DNA of 64,000 bases from Luteimonas suaedae (GCF_008312895.1 NZ_VSSP01000004.1:248001-312000), one strand, 5' to 3'; counted from the first letter of the stretch, positions 24,460-33,495 are shown. The notes: generated from the letters alone by a model not told the origin. Made by a program: numbers and translations.

Positions 24460-26391
24460 TCAGAAGCCGATGCCGACGCCCAGCGTGGTCGAGCGCTCCG
24501 AACCGCTGAAGGCGCCGCCGAGGGTCAGCGCCGCGCGCCGTCCGATGCGCTGCTGCAGGCCGATCGAGAACGCCTGCTTGCCGTTGTATTCGCCGGCGGC
24601 GAAGCCGATGCGGCTTTGTCCCTCTTCGACCGCCGCCGCACTTGCGGCCATTCCGATCATCGCCGCGTTCAGCGCGCCGACCCGGTCGATGCGGGCATCT
24701 TGCCGGTGGAGCCGCTGGTCGACATCGGCGAAGCGGTCATCGAAGGCGTCCAGCCGGCCGTTGATGGAACCTGGGTCGAAGCCGGCGATGTCGGCGATCC
24801 GGGTATCGGTGTAGGCGTTGGCCGCGCCCAGGGTCGCCGTGTCGCCGGCGTCGGCATAGGTTTCCGCCGCGCTCAGCGTGGCGGCGTCGCCGGCATCCAT
24901 GTCGCCGCGGATCGCCGCTTCGCGATTGTCGGTATAGGCATTGGCGGCGGTACCGCCGGTGGCGACGGCGGTATCGGTGTAGGCGTTCGCGGTGGTCAGC
25001 GTGGCTTGTAGCTGCGACAGGTTGACTGCATCGGTGGCCGAGGCTCCCGCCGCTAGATTGGCCAGGCGACGTTCGTTTCCTGCCGAGCCAATCGAAACCG
25101 TGTTGGACTGATCGGCGACGGATCCGGCACCCAACGCGACCGCATTGGATGCTCCCGCATGGATGATGCTGCCGGTGCCCATGGCGGTGCCCAGATCCGC
25201 CTGGACGCTCGAATTTACGCCGATGGCGATGTCGTCGGTTCCGCCGGCGATCGCCTGGAATCCCAGAGCCAGGCTGTTTTCCCCCGCAGCCAGGCTCTTC
25301 GTGCCCAAGGCCGTCGCGGCATCACCGGAGGCGATGCTGCCCCTGCCGAAGGCTGAAGCATTGGCGGTGCTGGCTTTACTGAGGGCGCCGACCGCGGTGG
25401 CGAACGAGCCGGTGGCTGCGGCGTTGATACCTGCAGCTACGCCGAAATTTCCACTAGCGTCGCTATTGCCGCCAACGGCGGTGCTATGAAGGCCGGTTGC
25501 ATTGCTGGAAGCTCCCACGGCGGTCGCTGTCAGGTTGCTTGCCATCGCGTTCTGTCCCATCGCAGTCGTTTGTAGATCGTCGGCAACGGCGTTCATGCCG
25601 AGTGCGGTGCTGCGGATGCCGGTGGCGCTGCTCGATGCGCCGAGTGCAGTGCCGTTCTCTCCACTGGCCACGCTTTGTGAACCAATCGCCGTGGAATCGG
25701 TTGCAAAAGCCTGACTGGAGTATCCGAAAGCAGCACTGCGCTCGCCAGCGGCGCTGGCAAAACTGCCAGAGGCAGTACTGTTCACACCGCTGGCCTCGCT
25801 GAAGGATCCCATTGCCAGACTGCGCGTGCCACCGGCTGTGGACCCATATCCGACGGAGATACTGAATGTTCCTCCCGCACTGCCTTTGACGGAAATGCTG
25901 TTGTCGCCGCTGGCAACGCCGGTAACGGCAACACTGCCGAATCCGGATGCTCGGGCGACACCGCCGAGCGCCGTGCTGAATTCGCCCGTCGCCTGCGCAA
26001 GTGCCCCATAGGCGGCGGAGCGTTGCCCTACGGCGATCGTCCCCTCGCCAGGGTCGACCAGGTTGTTGCCGTTTAGATCCATCCAGGTACCAGTCGCGAC
26101 ACTGCCGACCCCCGAGGCGATTACGTGGGAGCCCACCGCCGTGCTCGATTCCGGGCCCGCCAGGCTGAACGTGCCGATCGCCGTGGAGCGCGGTCCATTG
26201 GCCGTGGCGTTGGATCCGCAAGCCAGCGAGTCGGAGCCCGGTGCTGCGGCGCCAGCGCCGCTTTCCCCCGCGGTTTCCAGGTCGCAGACGTCGCCGGCCA
26301 TCGCGGCGCCGGAAAAGGTCAGGCAGACGGCGATGGCCAGTGTTGAGGACAAGCAATGGCGAGGGTGGATGGACAGTGTCGGCAGGTTCAT
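24460..26391 (-). CDS. Trimeric autotransporter adhesin 2
   Basis: A 643-residue paralogue of the neighbouring adhesin. It has a signal peptide (TLAIAVCLTFSGAAMA) and the same mature start (GDVCDLETAGESG). A head of A-x-G-x-x-S repeats, a neck, short SAETYADAGDTATL-type connector repeats, a coiled coil and a YadA anchor ending GVGIGF follow. It lacks the collagen-like stalk. A DLNGNNLVDPGEG loop occupies the same position as the calcium-like loop of paralogue 1. Start at 26391 with GGAG 7 bases upstream. The pair appears to be a tandem duplication that has diverged. Confidence 0.88.
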   Translation of the reverse strand: MNLPTLSIHPRHCLSSTLAIAVCLTFSGAAMAGDVCDLETAGESGAGAAAPGSDSLACGSNATANGPRSTAIGTFSLAGPESSTAVGSHVIASGVGSVATGTWMDLNGNNLVDPGEGTIAVGQRSAAYGALAQATGEFSTALGGVARASGFGSVAVTGVASGDNSISVKGSAGGTFSISVGYGSTAGGTRSLAMGSFSEASGVNSTASGSFASAAGERSAAFGYSSQAFATDSTAIGSQSVASGENGTALGASSSATGIRSTALGMNAVADDLQTTAMGQNAMASNLTATAVGASSNATGLHSTAVGGNSDASGNFGVAAGINAAATGSFATAVGALSKASTANASAFGRGSIASGDAATALGTKSLAAGENSLALGFQAIAGGTDDIAIGVNSSVQADLGTAMGTGSIIHAGASNAVALGAGSVADQSNTVSIGSAGNERRLANLAAGASATDAVNLSQLQATLTTANAYTDTAVATGGTAANAYTDNREAAIRGDMDAGDAATLSAAETYADAGDTATLGAANAYTDTRIADIAGFDPGSINGRLDAFDDRFADVDQRLHRQDARIDRVGALNAAMIGMAASAAAVEEGQSRIGFAAGEYNGKQAFSIGLQQRIGRRAALTLGGAFSGSERSTTLGVGIGF

Positions 26392-26415
26392 GGTGTGCTC
26401 CGAAGGAAGATTGGA

Positions 26416-26546
26416 TTCGCGCAGTCGCAGAGGGACTCGCCCTCGACCGGAAGCTGGATCCCCCGGCCGGGCCTCCCCCGGCTTCCGGGGCAACGACCAC
26501 GCCGCGCTTGCAGTACGAACCGGCAAAGGCGCGCCGGACCCATCAC
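26416..26546 (-). other. Conserved leader of adhesin 2
   Basis: This counterpart of 24031-24159 lies in the same position relative to the adhesin start codon. See that entry for the shared blocks. Confidence 0.5.
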
Positions 26547-26621
26547 CGCGCCTCGGGTATTGCGAGCCGAAGCCCGGCATGCGGCCGCACTGACGCTTCC
26601 GGCGTCCCGGTTACAATCGCA

Positions 26622-26627
26622 ACCATC
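26622..26627 (+). promoter_or_regulatory. -10 element of the fumarylacetoacetase-like gene
   Basis: TACAAT lies 30 bases before the ATG at 26658. No good -35 is visible. Confidence 0.45.
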
Positions 26628-26657
26628 GCGCTGTGGCGCCGGAAACACGGAGTCCCG

Positions 26658-27647
26658 ATGAAGCTTGGTTCCCTGAAGGAGGGCGGCCGCGACGGCACCC
26701 TGGTCGTCGTCTCCCGCGATCTGTCGCGCGCGGTGCGCGCCGGCGAGATCGCCGCGACCCTGCAGCAGGCGCTGGAGGACTGGTCCAATCTCGCGCCGCG
26801 GCTCAATGCGCTGGCACAGCAGCTCGAGAACGGGCAGGCGGCGGGCGCCTTCGATCTCGACATGGCCCAGCTGGCCGCGCCGCTGCCGCGCGCCTACGAG
26901 TTCGTCGACGGCAGCGCCTACCTGCCGCACGTGGAACGCGTGCGCCGCGCGCGCGGCGCCGAGGTGCCGGAAAGTTTCTACACCGACCCGCTGATGTACC
27001 AGGCGACCAGCGCCGGCTTCTACGGCCCGCGCGACCCGGTTCGCGTACCCAGCGAGGACCACGGCATCGACCTGGAGGCCGAGATCGTGGTGGTGACCGA
27101 CGACGTGCCGATGGCGGCGACGCCGGAGCAGGCGGCGGCGCACATCCAGCTGGTCGGACTGGTCAACGACGTCTCCCTGCGCAACCTGATCCCGGGCGAG
27201 CTGGCCAAGGGCTTCGGCTTCCTGCAGTCGAAGCCGCGCTCGGCGCTGAGCCCGGTGTTCGTGACCCCGGACGAGCTGGGCGAGGCCTGGCGCGGCAACA
27301 AGCTGCACCTGCCGCTGCTCACCCATGTCAACGGCGAGTGGTTCGGTGCCCCCGAAGCCGGCGTCGACATGCAGTTCGACTTTGCCCAACTGGTGGCGCA
27401 CGCGGCCCGGACCCGGCCGCTGTCGGCCGGCACGATCGTCGGCTCCGGCACCATCGCCAACCAGGACACCGGCAAGGGCGCCTCGTGCTTCGCGGAGAAG
27501 CGCACCGTGGAAGCGCTGGAGCATGGCAAGCCGCTGACGCCGTTCATGCGCTTCGGCGACACCGTGCGCATCGAGATGCTCGATCGCGACGGCCGCTCGA
27601 TCTTCGGCGCCATCGAGCAGCGGATCGAACGCCCGTCCGGCGCCTGA
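26658..27647 (+). CDS. Fumarylacetoacetate hydrolase family protein
   Basis: A 329-residue FAH-fold protein that probably cleaves fumarylacetoacetate to fumarate and acetoacetate, the last step of tyrosine catabolism. Visible landmarks are YEFVDGSAYLPHVERVRRAR, the metal-ligand segment IDLEAEIVVVTDDVPM, LVNDVSLRNL and TIVGSGTIANQD. It is shorter than eukaryotic FAH, as usual for this bacterial group. maiA, the preceding step of the pathway, follows 106 bases downstream, which supports the assignment. Start at 26658 after CGGAG. Confidence 0.87.
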   Translation: MKLGSLKEGGRDGTLVVVSRDLSRAVRAGEIAATLQQALEDWSNLAPRLNALAQQLENGQAAGAFDLDMAQLAAPLPRAYEFVDGSAYLPHVERVRRARGAEVPESFYTDPLMYQATSAGFYGPRDPVRVPSEDHGIDLEAEIVVVTDDVPMAATPEQAAAHIQLVGLVNDVSLRNLIPGELAKGFGFLQSKPRSALSPVFVTPDELGEAWRGNKLHLPLLTHVNGEWFGAPEAGVDMQFDFAQLVAHAARTRPLSAGTIVGSGTIANQDTGKGASCFAEKRTVEALEHGKPLTPFMRFGDTVRIEMLDRDGRSIFGAIEQRIERPSGA

Positions 27648-27753
27648 TCGGGCGAGGCGATCGCAGCCGAACGGGCGTCGCGACGCGACGGATGGGCGGC
27701 CGCGGCGGCGGCTTCCGCGTTACTGTTGACGACAGGCGGCCACAGGGGGACGC

Positions 27754-28431
27754 ATGGGAGAAGGAAAGATGGCGGAGCCGCTCAAGCTGTACTCGTATTG
27801 GCGTTCGAGTGCGGCCTATCGGGTGCGGATCGGCCTGAACCTCAAGGGGCTGCCGTACGAGATCGCGCCGGTGCACCTGGTGCGCAACGGCGGCGAGCAG
27901 CACGGGCCGGAGTACGCCGAGGCCAACCCGCAGAAGCTGGTGCCGATGCTGGAGCACGGGCGACGCCGCCTGCTGCAATCGCTGGCGATCCTGGAATACC
28001 TGGACGAAGTCTGGCCGTCACCCCCGCTGCTGCCCGCCACCGCGCGCGAACGCCAGCGGGTGCGCGCGCTGGCGCAGCTGGTCGCCTGCGACATCCATCC
28101 GCTCAACAACCTGCGGGTGGTGCGCTTCTTCGAGCACGAATGGAACGTGCCCCAACCAGAGCGCGACGTCTGGATGCGGCACTGGATGACCGAAGGCCTG
28201 GCGGCGTTCGAGGCGCTGTTGTCCGATCACCCTTCCACCGATGCGTTCTGCGATGGCCAGGCGCCGACCCTGGCCGACTGCTGTCTGGTGCCGCAGGTGT
28301 ACAACGCGCGCCGCTTCGGCGTCGACATGACGCCGTATCCGACCATCCGCCGCATCGAGGCGGCCTGTCTGGCGCTGCCGGCGTTCGACGCCGCGCGTCC
28401 GGAGCGCCAGCCCGACGCACCAAAGACGTAG
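27754..28431 (+). CDS. maiA: Maleylacetoacetate isomerase
   Basis: A 225-residue zeta-class glutathione transferase that isomerises maleylacetoacetate to fumarylacetoacetate. The glutathione-site motif is LYSYWRSSAAYRVRI, followed by LNLKGLPYE, NPQKLVPML and the C-terminal ADCCLVPQVYNARRF. A second start at 27769 (MAEPLKLYSY) has a GAAGGAAAG ribosome-binding site and may be the real one. The stop codon TAG is supplied by a palindromic repeat that begins at 28427. Confidence 0.93.
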   Translation: MGEGKMAEPLKLYSYWRSSAAYRVRIGLNLKGLPYEIAPVHLVRNGGEQHGPEYAEANPQKLVPMLEHGRRRLLQSLAILEYLDEVWPSPPLLPATARERQRVRALAQLVACDIHPLNNLRVVRFFEHEWNVPQPERDVWMRHWMTEGLAAFEALLSDHPSTDAFCDGQAPTLADCCLVPQVYNARRFGVDMTPYPTIRRIEAACLALPAFDAARPERQPDAPKT

Positions 28432-28570
28432 GAGCGCGCCATGCGCGCGATGCCGCGGGCACCTCGCCGCCCGTGGGCGTTGATGACCGGTGCGCCTGCC
28501 GGTCCAGGATCGCCGCGTTCGTCGAATGCTGCAGACACCCGCGGCATCGCGCGCATGGCGCGCTCCTACG
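28427..28570. repeat. GTAGGAGCGCGCCATGCGCG-type inverted repeat
   Basis: A perfect 33-bp arm (28427-28459) is mirrored at 28538-28570. The left arm overlaps the maiA 3' end. The element lies between convergent maiA and pilU. Confidence 0.85.
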
Positions 28571-28596
28571 GGGGCGGCTGCATTCGAGGATGCCGG

Positions 28597-29721
28597 TTAC
28601 GTGTGCTCGTTCTCCGACGTGCTGTCGAAGACATCGGCATAGGGGTCGTGCTCGCCGGTCCCGCCCTCCGAGAGCCGGAACTTCAGCGCCAGGCCGTCGC
28701 GTGAATCGGCGGCCTTCAGCGCTTCTTCCATCTCGATCTTGCCTTCCTTGTAGAGCCGGAACAGGCACTGGTCGAAGCTTTCCATGCCTTCCTCCAGGGT
28801 CTCCTCCATCGCCTGCTTGATCTCGTGCACCTGCCCGCGCCGCAGCAGGTCGCGGATCATCGGCGTGTTGATCAGCACCTCGGCTGCCGGCAGACGGCGG
28901 CCGTCGACGCCGACCACCAGGCGCTGGCTGACCACCGCCTTGAGGTTCAGCGCCAGGTTCATCAGCACGTTCTTGTGCGCGTTCTCGTGGAAGAAGTTGA
29001 GAATGCGCTCGATGGTCTGGTCGGCGTTGTTGGAGTGCAGGGTCGCCAGGCACAGGTGACCGGTCTCGGCGAAGGCGATCGCCGCCTCCATGGTGGTGGC
29101 GTCGAGGATCTCGCCGATCAGGATGACGTCGGGCGCCTCGCGCATGGCGTTCTTCAGCGCATTGTGGAAGGTGTGGGTGTCGAGCCCGACCTCGCGCTGG
29201 TTGACGATCGACTTCTTGTGCTTGTGCAGATACTCGATCGGGTCCTCGATGGTGAGGATGTGTCCGGACGTATGGCTGTTGCGGTGGTCGATCATCGACG
29301 CCAGCGTGGTCGACTTGCCCGAGCCGGTGGATCCGACGATCAGCACCAGCCCGCGCGGGGCCATGATGATCTGCTTGAGCGCCTGCGGCAGCTGCAGCTC
29401 CTCGATGCTGGGGATGACGCTGCGGATGGCGCGGATCACCATGCCGATCTCGCCGCGCTGCTTGAACACGTTGACGCGGAAGCGCCCCGAGTCCTGCAAC
29501 GACAGCGCCATGTTCAGCTCCAGCTCGCGCTCGAACACCGGTACCTGGCCCTCGTCCATGAGCGAATAGGCGATCTTCTTCACCATGCCGGTGGGCAGCC
29601 CGGTGTTGCCGAGCGGGTACAGTCTGCCCTCGACCTTGATGTAGACCGGCGCCCCGGTGGTCAGGAACATGTCCGAGGCGTTTTTTTCCGTCATCAGCTT
29701 CAGGAAATAGCCGATGTCCAT
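28597..29721 (-). CDS. pilU: Type IV pilus retraction ATPase PilU
   Basis: A 374-residue PilT/PilU hexameric ATPase that helps depolymerise type IV pili for twitching. Motifs are Walker A GSTGSGKSTTLASM, Asp box HILTIEDPIEYLH, Walker B DVILIGEILDATTMEAA and His box ETGHLCLATLHSNNADQ. PilU rather than PilT is suggested by the N terminus MDIGYFLKLMTEKNASDMFL and the long C terminus. The GEIRD arginine of PilT is replaced by Leu in GEILD. pilT itself is not in the window. Confidence 0.9.
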   Translation of the reverse strand: MDIGYFLKLMTEKNASDMFLTTGAPVYIKVEGRLYPLGNTGLPTGMVKKIAYSLMDEGQVPVFERELELNMALSLQDSGRFRVNVFKQRGEIGMVIRAIRSVIPSIEELQLPQALKQIIMAPRGLVLIVGSTGSGKSTTLASMIDHRNSHTSGHILTIEDPIEYLHKHKKSIVNQREVGLDTHTFHNALKNAMREAPDVILIGEILDATTMEAAIAFAETGHLCLATLHSNNADQTIERILNFFHENAHKNVLMNLALNLKAVVSQRLVVGVDGRRLPAAEVLINTPMIRDLLRRGQVHEIKQAMEETLEEGMESFDQCLFRLYKEGKIEMEEALKAADSRDGLALKFRLSEGGTGEHDPYADVFDSTSENEHT

Positions 29722-29812
29722 GAACGAATCCCCTTTCGGCCGTGATCGGTCGTTGCGATCCGGCCGCCTGCTGTCGACAATGGCCGCAGATTCCCCATCG
29801 GTACGGCCGCCA

Positions 29813-30196
29813 ATGTCAGCTAGCATTGCACAGTTGAGAGTGTTCCTGCAGGCGTCCGCCTTCGGGATCGTGCTGGCGCTCACAGCTTGCGCCAGTCTGC
29901 CGCCGCCCACGGCCGAACTGGCGGCCGCGCAGCAGTCGGTCGCCCGCGCCTCCGATGCCGATGCCGACCAGTACGCGCCGGAGGAAATCGCCCAGGCCCG
30001 GACCCTGCTCGGGCAGGCGCAGGCGGCGATGGCCGGCGGCCGCGAACGCGACGCGCGCAGTGCCGCGCTGAGCGCCTCGGCACTCGGCGACTTGGCCCAC
30101 GCCCGCAGCCGTGAGGCGGTGGCCAATACCGAACTGGCGCAGCGCCGGGCGCAGATCTCGCGGCTGCGCGAGCAGTTGGGTATGGAGGAGGACTGA
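29813..30196 (+). CDS. DUF4398-type lipoprotein
   Basis: A 127-residue lipoprotein with signal sequence and lipobox LTAC (IVLALTACASLPPP). The rest is an Ala/Gln/Arg-rich helical region (LAAAQQSVARASDADADQYA) that resembles DUF4398 proteins. It starts 91 bases from divergent pilU. An alternative start at 29780 would lengthen the signal. The next gene follows at once and the two look like one operon. Function unknown, probably envelope-associated. Confidence 0.7.
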   Translation: MSASIAQLRVFLQASAFGIVLALTACASLPPPTAELAAAQQSVARASDADADQYAPEEIAQARTLLGQAQAAMAGGRERDARSAALSASALGDLAHARSREAVANTELAQRRAQISRLREQLGMEED

Positions 30197-30197
30197 C

Positions 30198-30785
30198 ATG
30201 AAGACCCTATCGTCCTGGATGTTGCTGGCCCTGCTGTGTGTCCCCGTCTGCACTTCCGTCGCGCATGCGGCGGACGACCCGGCCGCGCAGCGCTTGTCGC
30301 AGCGGCTGCAGGCGCTCGACGCCGATCCGGTGCAGAGCGGTTTCGCCAACTACGAGCGCCTGCAGGCACGGCAGGCGGTGGACGCCTATGCCAACGCCCG
30401 CGGCGATCGTGCCCAACCGCTGCAGGTCGCCGAATGGCGCGTGGAGACCGCCGAGACGGCCGCGCGCACCGAGGCGGTCCGGCGCGAGATCGCCGAACTG
30501 GAGCGCGAGCGCAGCGACCTGCTGGTCGAGGCCAGCCGGCAGGAGGCCGCGCGCGCGCGGCAGGAGGCCGAGCGCATGCGCGTGCAGGCGCAGATCCAGG
30601 CCGAAGAAGCGGCGCGCCTGCGCATGGCGGCGGAGTCCGAGTACAGCGCCCGCCAGGAAACCGAGATCGTGCTCGACGGAGTCGCCAGCGACCAGGCGGC
30701 CAAGCTGCGCGCGGCGCGCGCCCGCGAAGCCGAGCTCGCGCGCCGCGAGGCGGAACTGATGCGCGCGGCGGAAGACGACGACTGA
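30198..30785 (+). CDS. Secreted coiled-coil protein
   Basis: A 195-residue protein with a signal peptide (MKTLSSWMLLALLCVPVCTS..AHA) and an almost continuous alpha-helical, Glu/Arg/Ala-rich coiled coil (ELERERSDLLVEASRQEAAR). It starts one base after the stop codon of the preceding lipoprotein with GGAGGA upstream. In other bacteria DUF4398 domains and such coiled coils often precede an OmpA domain; no OmpA domain is present here. Possibly a periplasmic structural partner of the lipoprotein. Confidence 0.65.
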   Translation: MKTLSSWMLLALLCVPVCTSVAHAADDPAAQRLSQRLQALDADPVQSGFANYERLQARQAVDAYANARGDRAQPLQVAEWRVETAETAARTEAVRREIAELERERSDLLVEASRQEAARARQEAERMRVQAQIQAEEAARLRMAAESEYSARQETEIVLDGVASDQAAKLRAARAREAELARREAELMRAAEDDD

Positions 30786-30789
30786 CCGC

Positions 30790-30825
30790 GACAGGCGCCG
30801 CCGTCCCGCCAAGGCGCCTGTCTTT
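30790..30825 (+). terminator. Hairpin terminator after the coiled-coil gene
   Basis: GACAGGCGCC and its exact complement flank a 13-base loop and are followed by TTT, 5 bases after the stop codon. The T run is short. Confidence 0.7.
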
Positions 30826-31497
30826 GCATCGCATCTTGCCTGCACTGCACTTCCCTTCTCCCGCCGGCGGCCTATAGGCGCGCGCGCGACCGAACGCCCG
30901 CGCGTGTTTGCATGGATCGGAGCACGGAGCGAAGTGACGTGGGCGCCGGATGAGGAGGCTTTTCGTGCCTGCGCGCCCGCCATCCGCACTTCGGGCACCT
31001 GCCCCCGCAGGCGGAGGAGGGGGCGCTTATTCAGAATTGGCGACCGAGGGGATCCAGCGACGTCCATTCCCCGGGGAAGGGCGATGTCGGAGGCGCCGCA
31101 ATGCTGCAGCTGCGGCGTAATTCTCGCCTGTGCGGGCCGGCGCGTGATCTGGGGTCTCCGAGCTGCATTAACGAATAATTTCCAATTGATTCAGTTAGTT
31201 GGCTCCATCTACCGTTGCCCGCAGGATCGCAGTCCAGACGCGATTCGCGCATTCAGGCGGAGCCCTCGCGGCGCTGCCGCGCGCTCCTTTCGATGGTGCT
31301 TGCCGACCCCGATCCGGAGGAGTAGGGTCGAGATGAAAGGCGGCGTCCGATCCGGCCGCCACCTCTGCGACAGGCCGATATCGATGACCCAGACGCACCA
31401 CCCCAGGGAGCATGCCGCCGGAAGCAAGGTCCGCGCGGATGCCCTGCAAGGGCGGCCCGCGCAGTTGGTTTCCGGCCGGACTTCAACGCTTCTCTGC
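30826..31497. other. Intergenic region without a recognised gene
   Basis: About 670 bases. It contains an AT-rich island near 31165-31205 in an otherwise GC-rich stretch, and several inverted repeats. No ORF here shows a ribosome-binding site together with family resemblance. A small RNA gene is possible but not supported by a clear promoter-terminator pair. Confidence 0.45.
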
Positions 31498-31528
31498 AAC
31501 GCCCCGTGCCCTCGCCGGCCGGGGCGTT
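31498..31528 (+). terminator. Hairpin just upstream of the DUF465 gene
   Basis: AACGCCCC (31498-31505) pairs with GGGGCGTT (31521-31528) and is followed by CTCATTCC. It could end an upstream small transcript or structure the leader of the next gene, whose Shine-Dalgarno lies 17 bases further on. Confidence 0.4.
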
Positions 31529-31556
31529 CTCATTCCTGACCCCCAAGGAGGCTTCC

Positions 31557-31775
31557 ATGTTCGAAGGGCAACCCCAGTCGGAGCTCGAAGCAGTCATCCA
31601 GACCAACCCCGAGTTCCGGCGGCTGTATCACCATCACCAGGAACTCGACAAGAAGGTGATGGACGCGGAGCTCGGCGTGCTGCCGATCGACGACACCACC
31701 CTGTCGCAGATGAAACGCGAGAAGCTCGCGGCCAAGGATCGGTTGACCCGGATGTACGACACCCTGCACCACTGA
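31557..31775 (+). CDS. DUF465 (YdcH-like) small protein
   Basis: A 72-residue protein of the DUF465 family: NPEFRRLYHHHQELDKKV, then LSQMKREKLAAKDRLTRM. It is predicted to be all helical. An AAGGAGG Shine-Dalgarno stands 7 bases before the ATG. The molecular function of the family is not established. Confidence 0.85.
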   Translation: MFEGQPQSELEAVIQTNPEFRRLYHHHQELDKKVMDAELGVLPIDDTTLSQMKREKLAAKDRLTRMYDTLHH

Positions 31776-31859
31776 CGCAGGACACCCCTTCCTTTCGCGG
31801 GCGGTGCCGGCCTCCTCGTCGGCCGGCGCCGCCCGCGGGGATGCTGGCCGGAGCGGTGC

Positions 31860-31865
31860 GATAAT
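31860..31865 (+). promoter_or_regulatory. -10 element of the cystathionine beta-synthase gene
   Basis: GATAAT lies 39 bases before the ATG at 31905. The -35 is not clear. Confidence 0.45.
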
Positions 31866-31904
31866 CGCGCCTCCTTCCGACGACGCCCGCGGGCTCCAGC
31901 CAGC

Positions 31905-33281
31905 ATGCCGATCCACGATTCCGTTCTCGATCTCATCGCCGACACCCCGATCGTCCGCGCGCAGCGTCTGGATGCCGGCCCCTGCGAGCTGTACTTCAAG
32001 CTGGAAAGCCAGAACCCGGGTGGTTCGATCAAGGACCGCATCGGACTGTCGATGATCGAGGCCGCGGAGCGACGCGGCGACATCCGGCCCGGCGACACTC
32101 TGGTCGAGGGCACCGCCGGCAACACCGGCATCGGCTTGGCGTTGGTGGCGCAGCAGAAGGGCTACCGCCTGGTGCTAGTGGTTCCGGACAAGATGAGCCG
32201 GGAGAAGATCTTCAATCTGAAGGCCATGGGCGCCGAGGTGGTGCTCACGCGCTCCGACGTGGCCAAGGGCCACCCCGAGTACTACCAGGACCTGGCCGAG
32301 CGCATCGCTGGCGAGACGCCGGGCGTCTATTTCGTCAACCAGTTCGGCAACCCCGACAACCCGGCCGCGCACGAGCACGGCACCGCGCCGGAGATCCTGC
32401 GGCAGATGGCCGAGGTTGGTGGGCTGGACGCGGTGGTGTTCGGCTGCGGCAGCTCCGGCACCATGACGGGCCTGTCGCGGCATTTCGCCGAGCATGCGCC
32501 GCAGGTGGAGCTGATCCTGGCCGACCCGGTCGGCTCGATCCTCGCCGAGTACATCAACGAAGGTACCCTGAGCGACAAGTCCGCCAGTTGGATGGTCGAG
32601 GGCATCGGCGAGGACTTCCTGCCGGTGATATCTGATTTCTCGCGGGTAAAGAAGGCTTATGCGATCAGCGACCAGGAGAGCTTCCTGGCCGCGCGCGAGC
32701 TGCTACGCAGCGAGGGCATCCTCGGCGGCTCCTCCACCGGCACCCTGCTGGCGGCGGCGCTGAAGTACTGCCGCGAGCAGGCCGAACCGAAGAAGGTGCT
32801 GGTGTTCGTCTGCGATACCGGCAACAAGTACCTGTCGAAGCTGTACAACGACTACTGGATGCTGGACAACGGCTTCATCGAACGCGAGCAGCATGGCGAC
32901 CTGCGCGACCTGATCCTGCGCCCGTACTCGCAGCGCGACACGGTGGTGCTGGCACCGGGCGACCTGCTGATGACTGCCTACCAGCGCATGAAGCTGTACG
33001 AGATCTCGCAGCTGCCGGTGATGGACGGCGAGCACATCGTCGGCATCCTCGACGAGTCGGACGTGCTGCTGCACGTCTACGGCGACGAGGCGCGCTTCCG
33101 CGATCCGGTTTCGACCGCGATGGTCAGCAAGCTCGACATCATGGACGTGAAATCGCCGATCGAGGCGCTGCTGCCGGTGTTCGACCGCGGCCAGGTGGCG
33201 ATCGTCGTCGACGGCGATCGCTTCCTGGGCCTGATCACCCGGATCGACCTGCTGAACTGGCTGCGGCGGCGGGTGCAGTAG
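31905..33281 (+). CDS. Cystathionine beta-synthase with C-terminal CBS domains
   Basis: A 458-residue PLP enzyme. The catalytic domain has the Schiff-base Lys in NPGGSIKDRIGLS, the phosphate loop EGTAGNTGIGLAL and GCGSSGTMTGL. Two CBS domains occupy about residues 335-458 (LPVMDGEHIVGILDESDVLL, then AIVVDGDRFLGLITRIDLL). It condenses serine and homocysteine to cystathionine in reverse transsulfuration. A cystathionine gamma-synthase/lyase gene follows 251 bases later. An O-acetylserine sulfhydrylase activity cannot be excluded. Confidence 0.9.
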   Translation: MPIHDSVLDLIADTPIVRAQRLDAGPCELYFKLESQNPGGSIKDRIGLSMIEAAERRGDIRPGDTLVEGTAGNTGIGLALVAQQKGYRLVLVVPDKMSREKIFNLKAMGAEVVLTRSDVAKGHPEYYQDLAERIAGETPGVYFVNQFGNPDNPAAHEHGTAPEILRQMAEVGGLDAVVFGCGSSGTMTGLSRHFAEHAPQVELILADPVGSILAEYINEGTLSDKSASWMVEGIGEDFLPVISDFSRVKKAYAISDQESFLAARELLRSEGILGGSSTGTLLAAALKYCREQAEPKKVLVFVCDTGNKYLSKLYNDYWMLDNGFIEREQHGDLRDLILRPYSQRDTVVLAPGDLLMTAYQRMKLYEISQLPVMDGEHIVGILDESDVLLHVYGDEARFRDPVSTAMVSKLDIMDVKSPIEALLPVFDRGQVAIVVDGDRFLGLITRIDLLNWLRRRVQ

Positions 33282-33300
33282 CCGGTGCAATGCCGTTCCC

Positions 33301-33396
33301 GTGGGCGCGACGGTAGTCGCGACCTCCGCAAATGGGGTTCCGGGCGATCGCGTGCGGCCCGAGCGACACCGGCGTCGCGACTTCCGTCGCTCCCAC
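33301..33396. repeat. GTGGGCGCGACGG-type inverted repeat
   Basis: GTGGGCGCGACGGTAGTCGC.. (33301-33323) is mirrored with few mismatches at 33374-33396. It is related to the GTGGGAG elements at 4281 and 17051. Confidence 0.65.
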
Positions 33397-33495
33397 AGCG
33401 CCGCCACCGAACCTGAACGCCGCTCGCCCGGCAGCCGCGAGGCGGTTCCAGGCCTCGCAGCGAGGTGCCCGGGTATGGGGCAACCCGCCCGATGG

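Noticed and set aside
9960-28570. Inverted repeats as a CRISPR array or insertion-sequence ends
   Set aside because: The arms occur in pairs with variable centres rather than as regular direct repeats, and there is no transposase or cas gene between or beside them.
30904-31539. A 211-codon plus-strand frame in the long intergenic region
   Set aside because: Arg/Pro-rich, no family match, and it runs through the hairpin and ribosome-binding site of the DUF465 gene.
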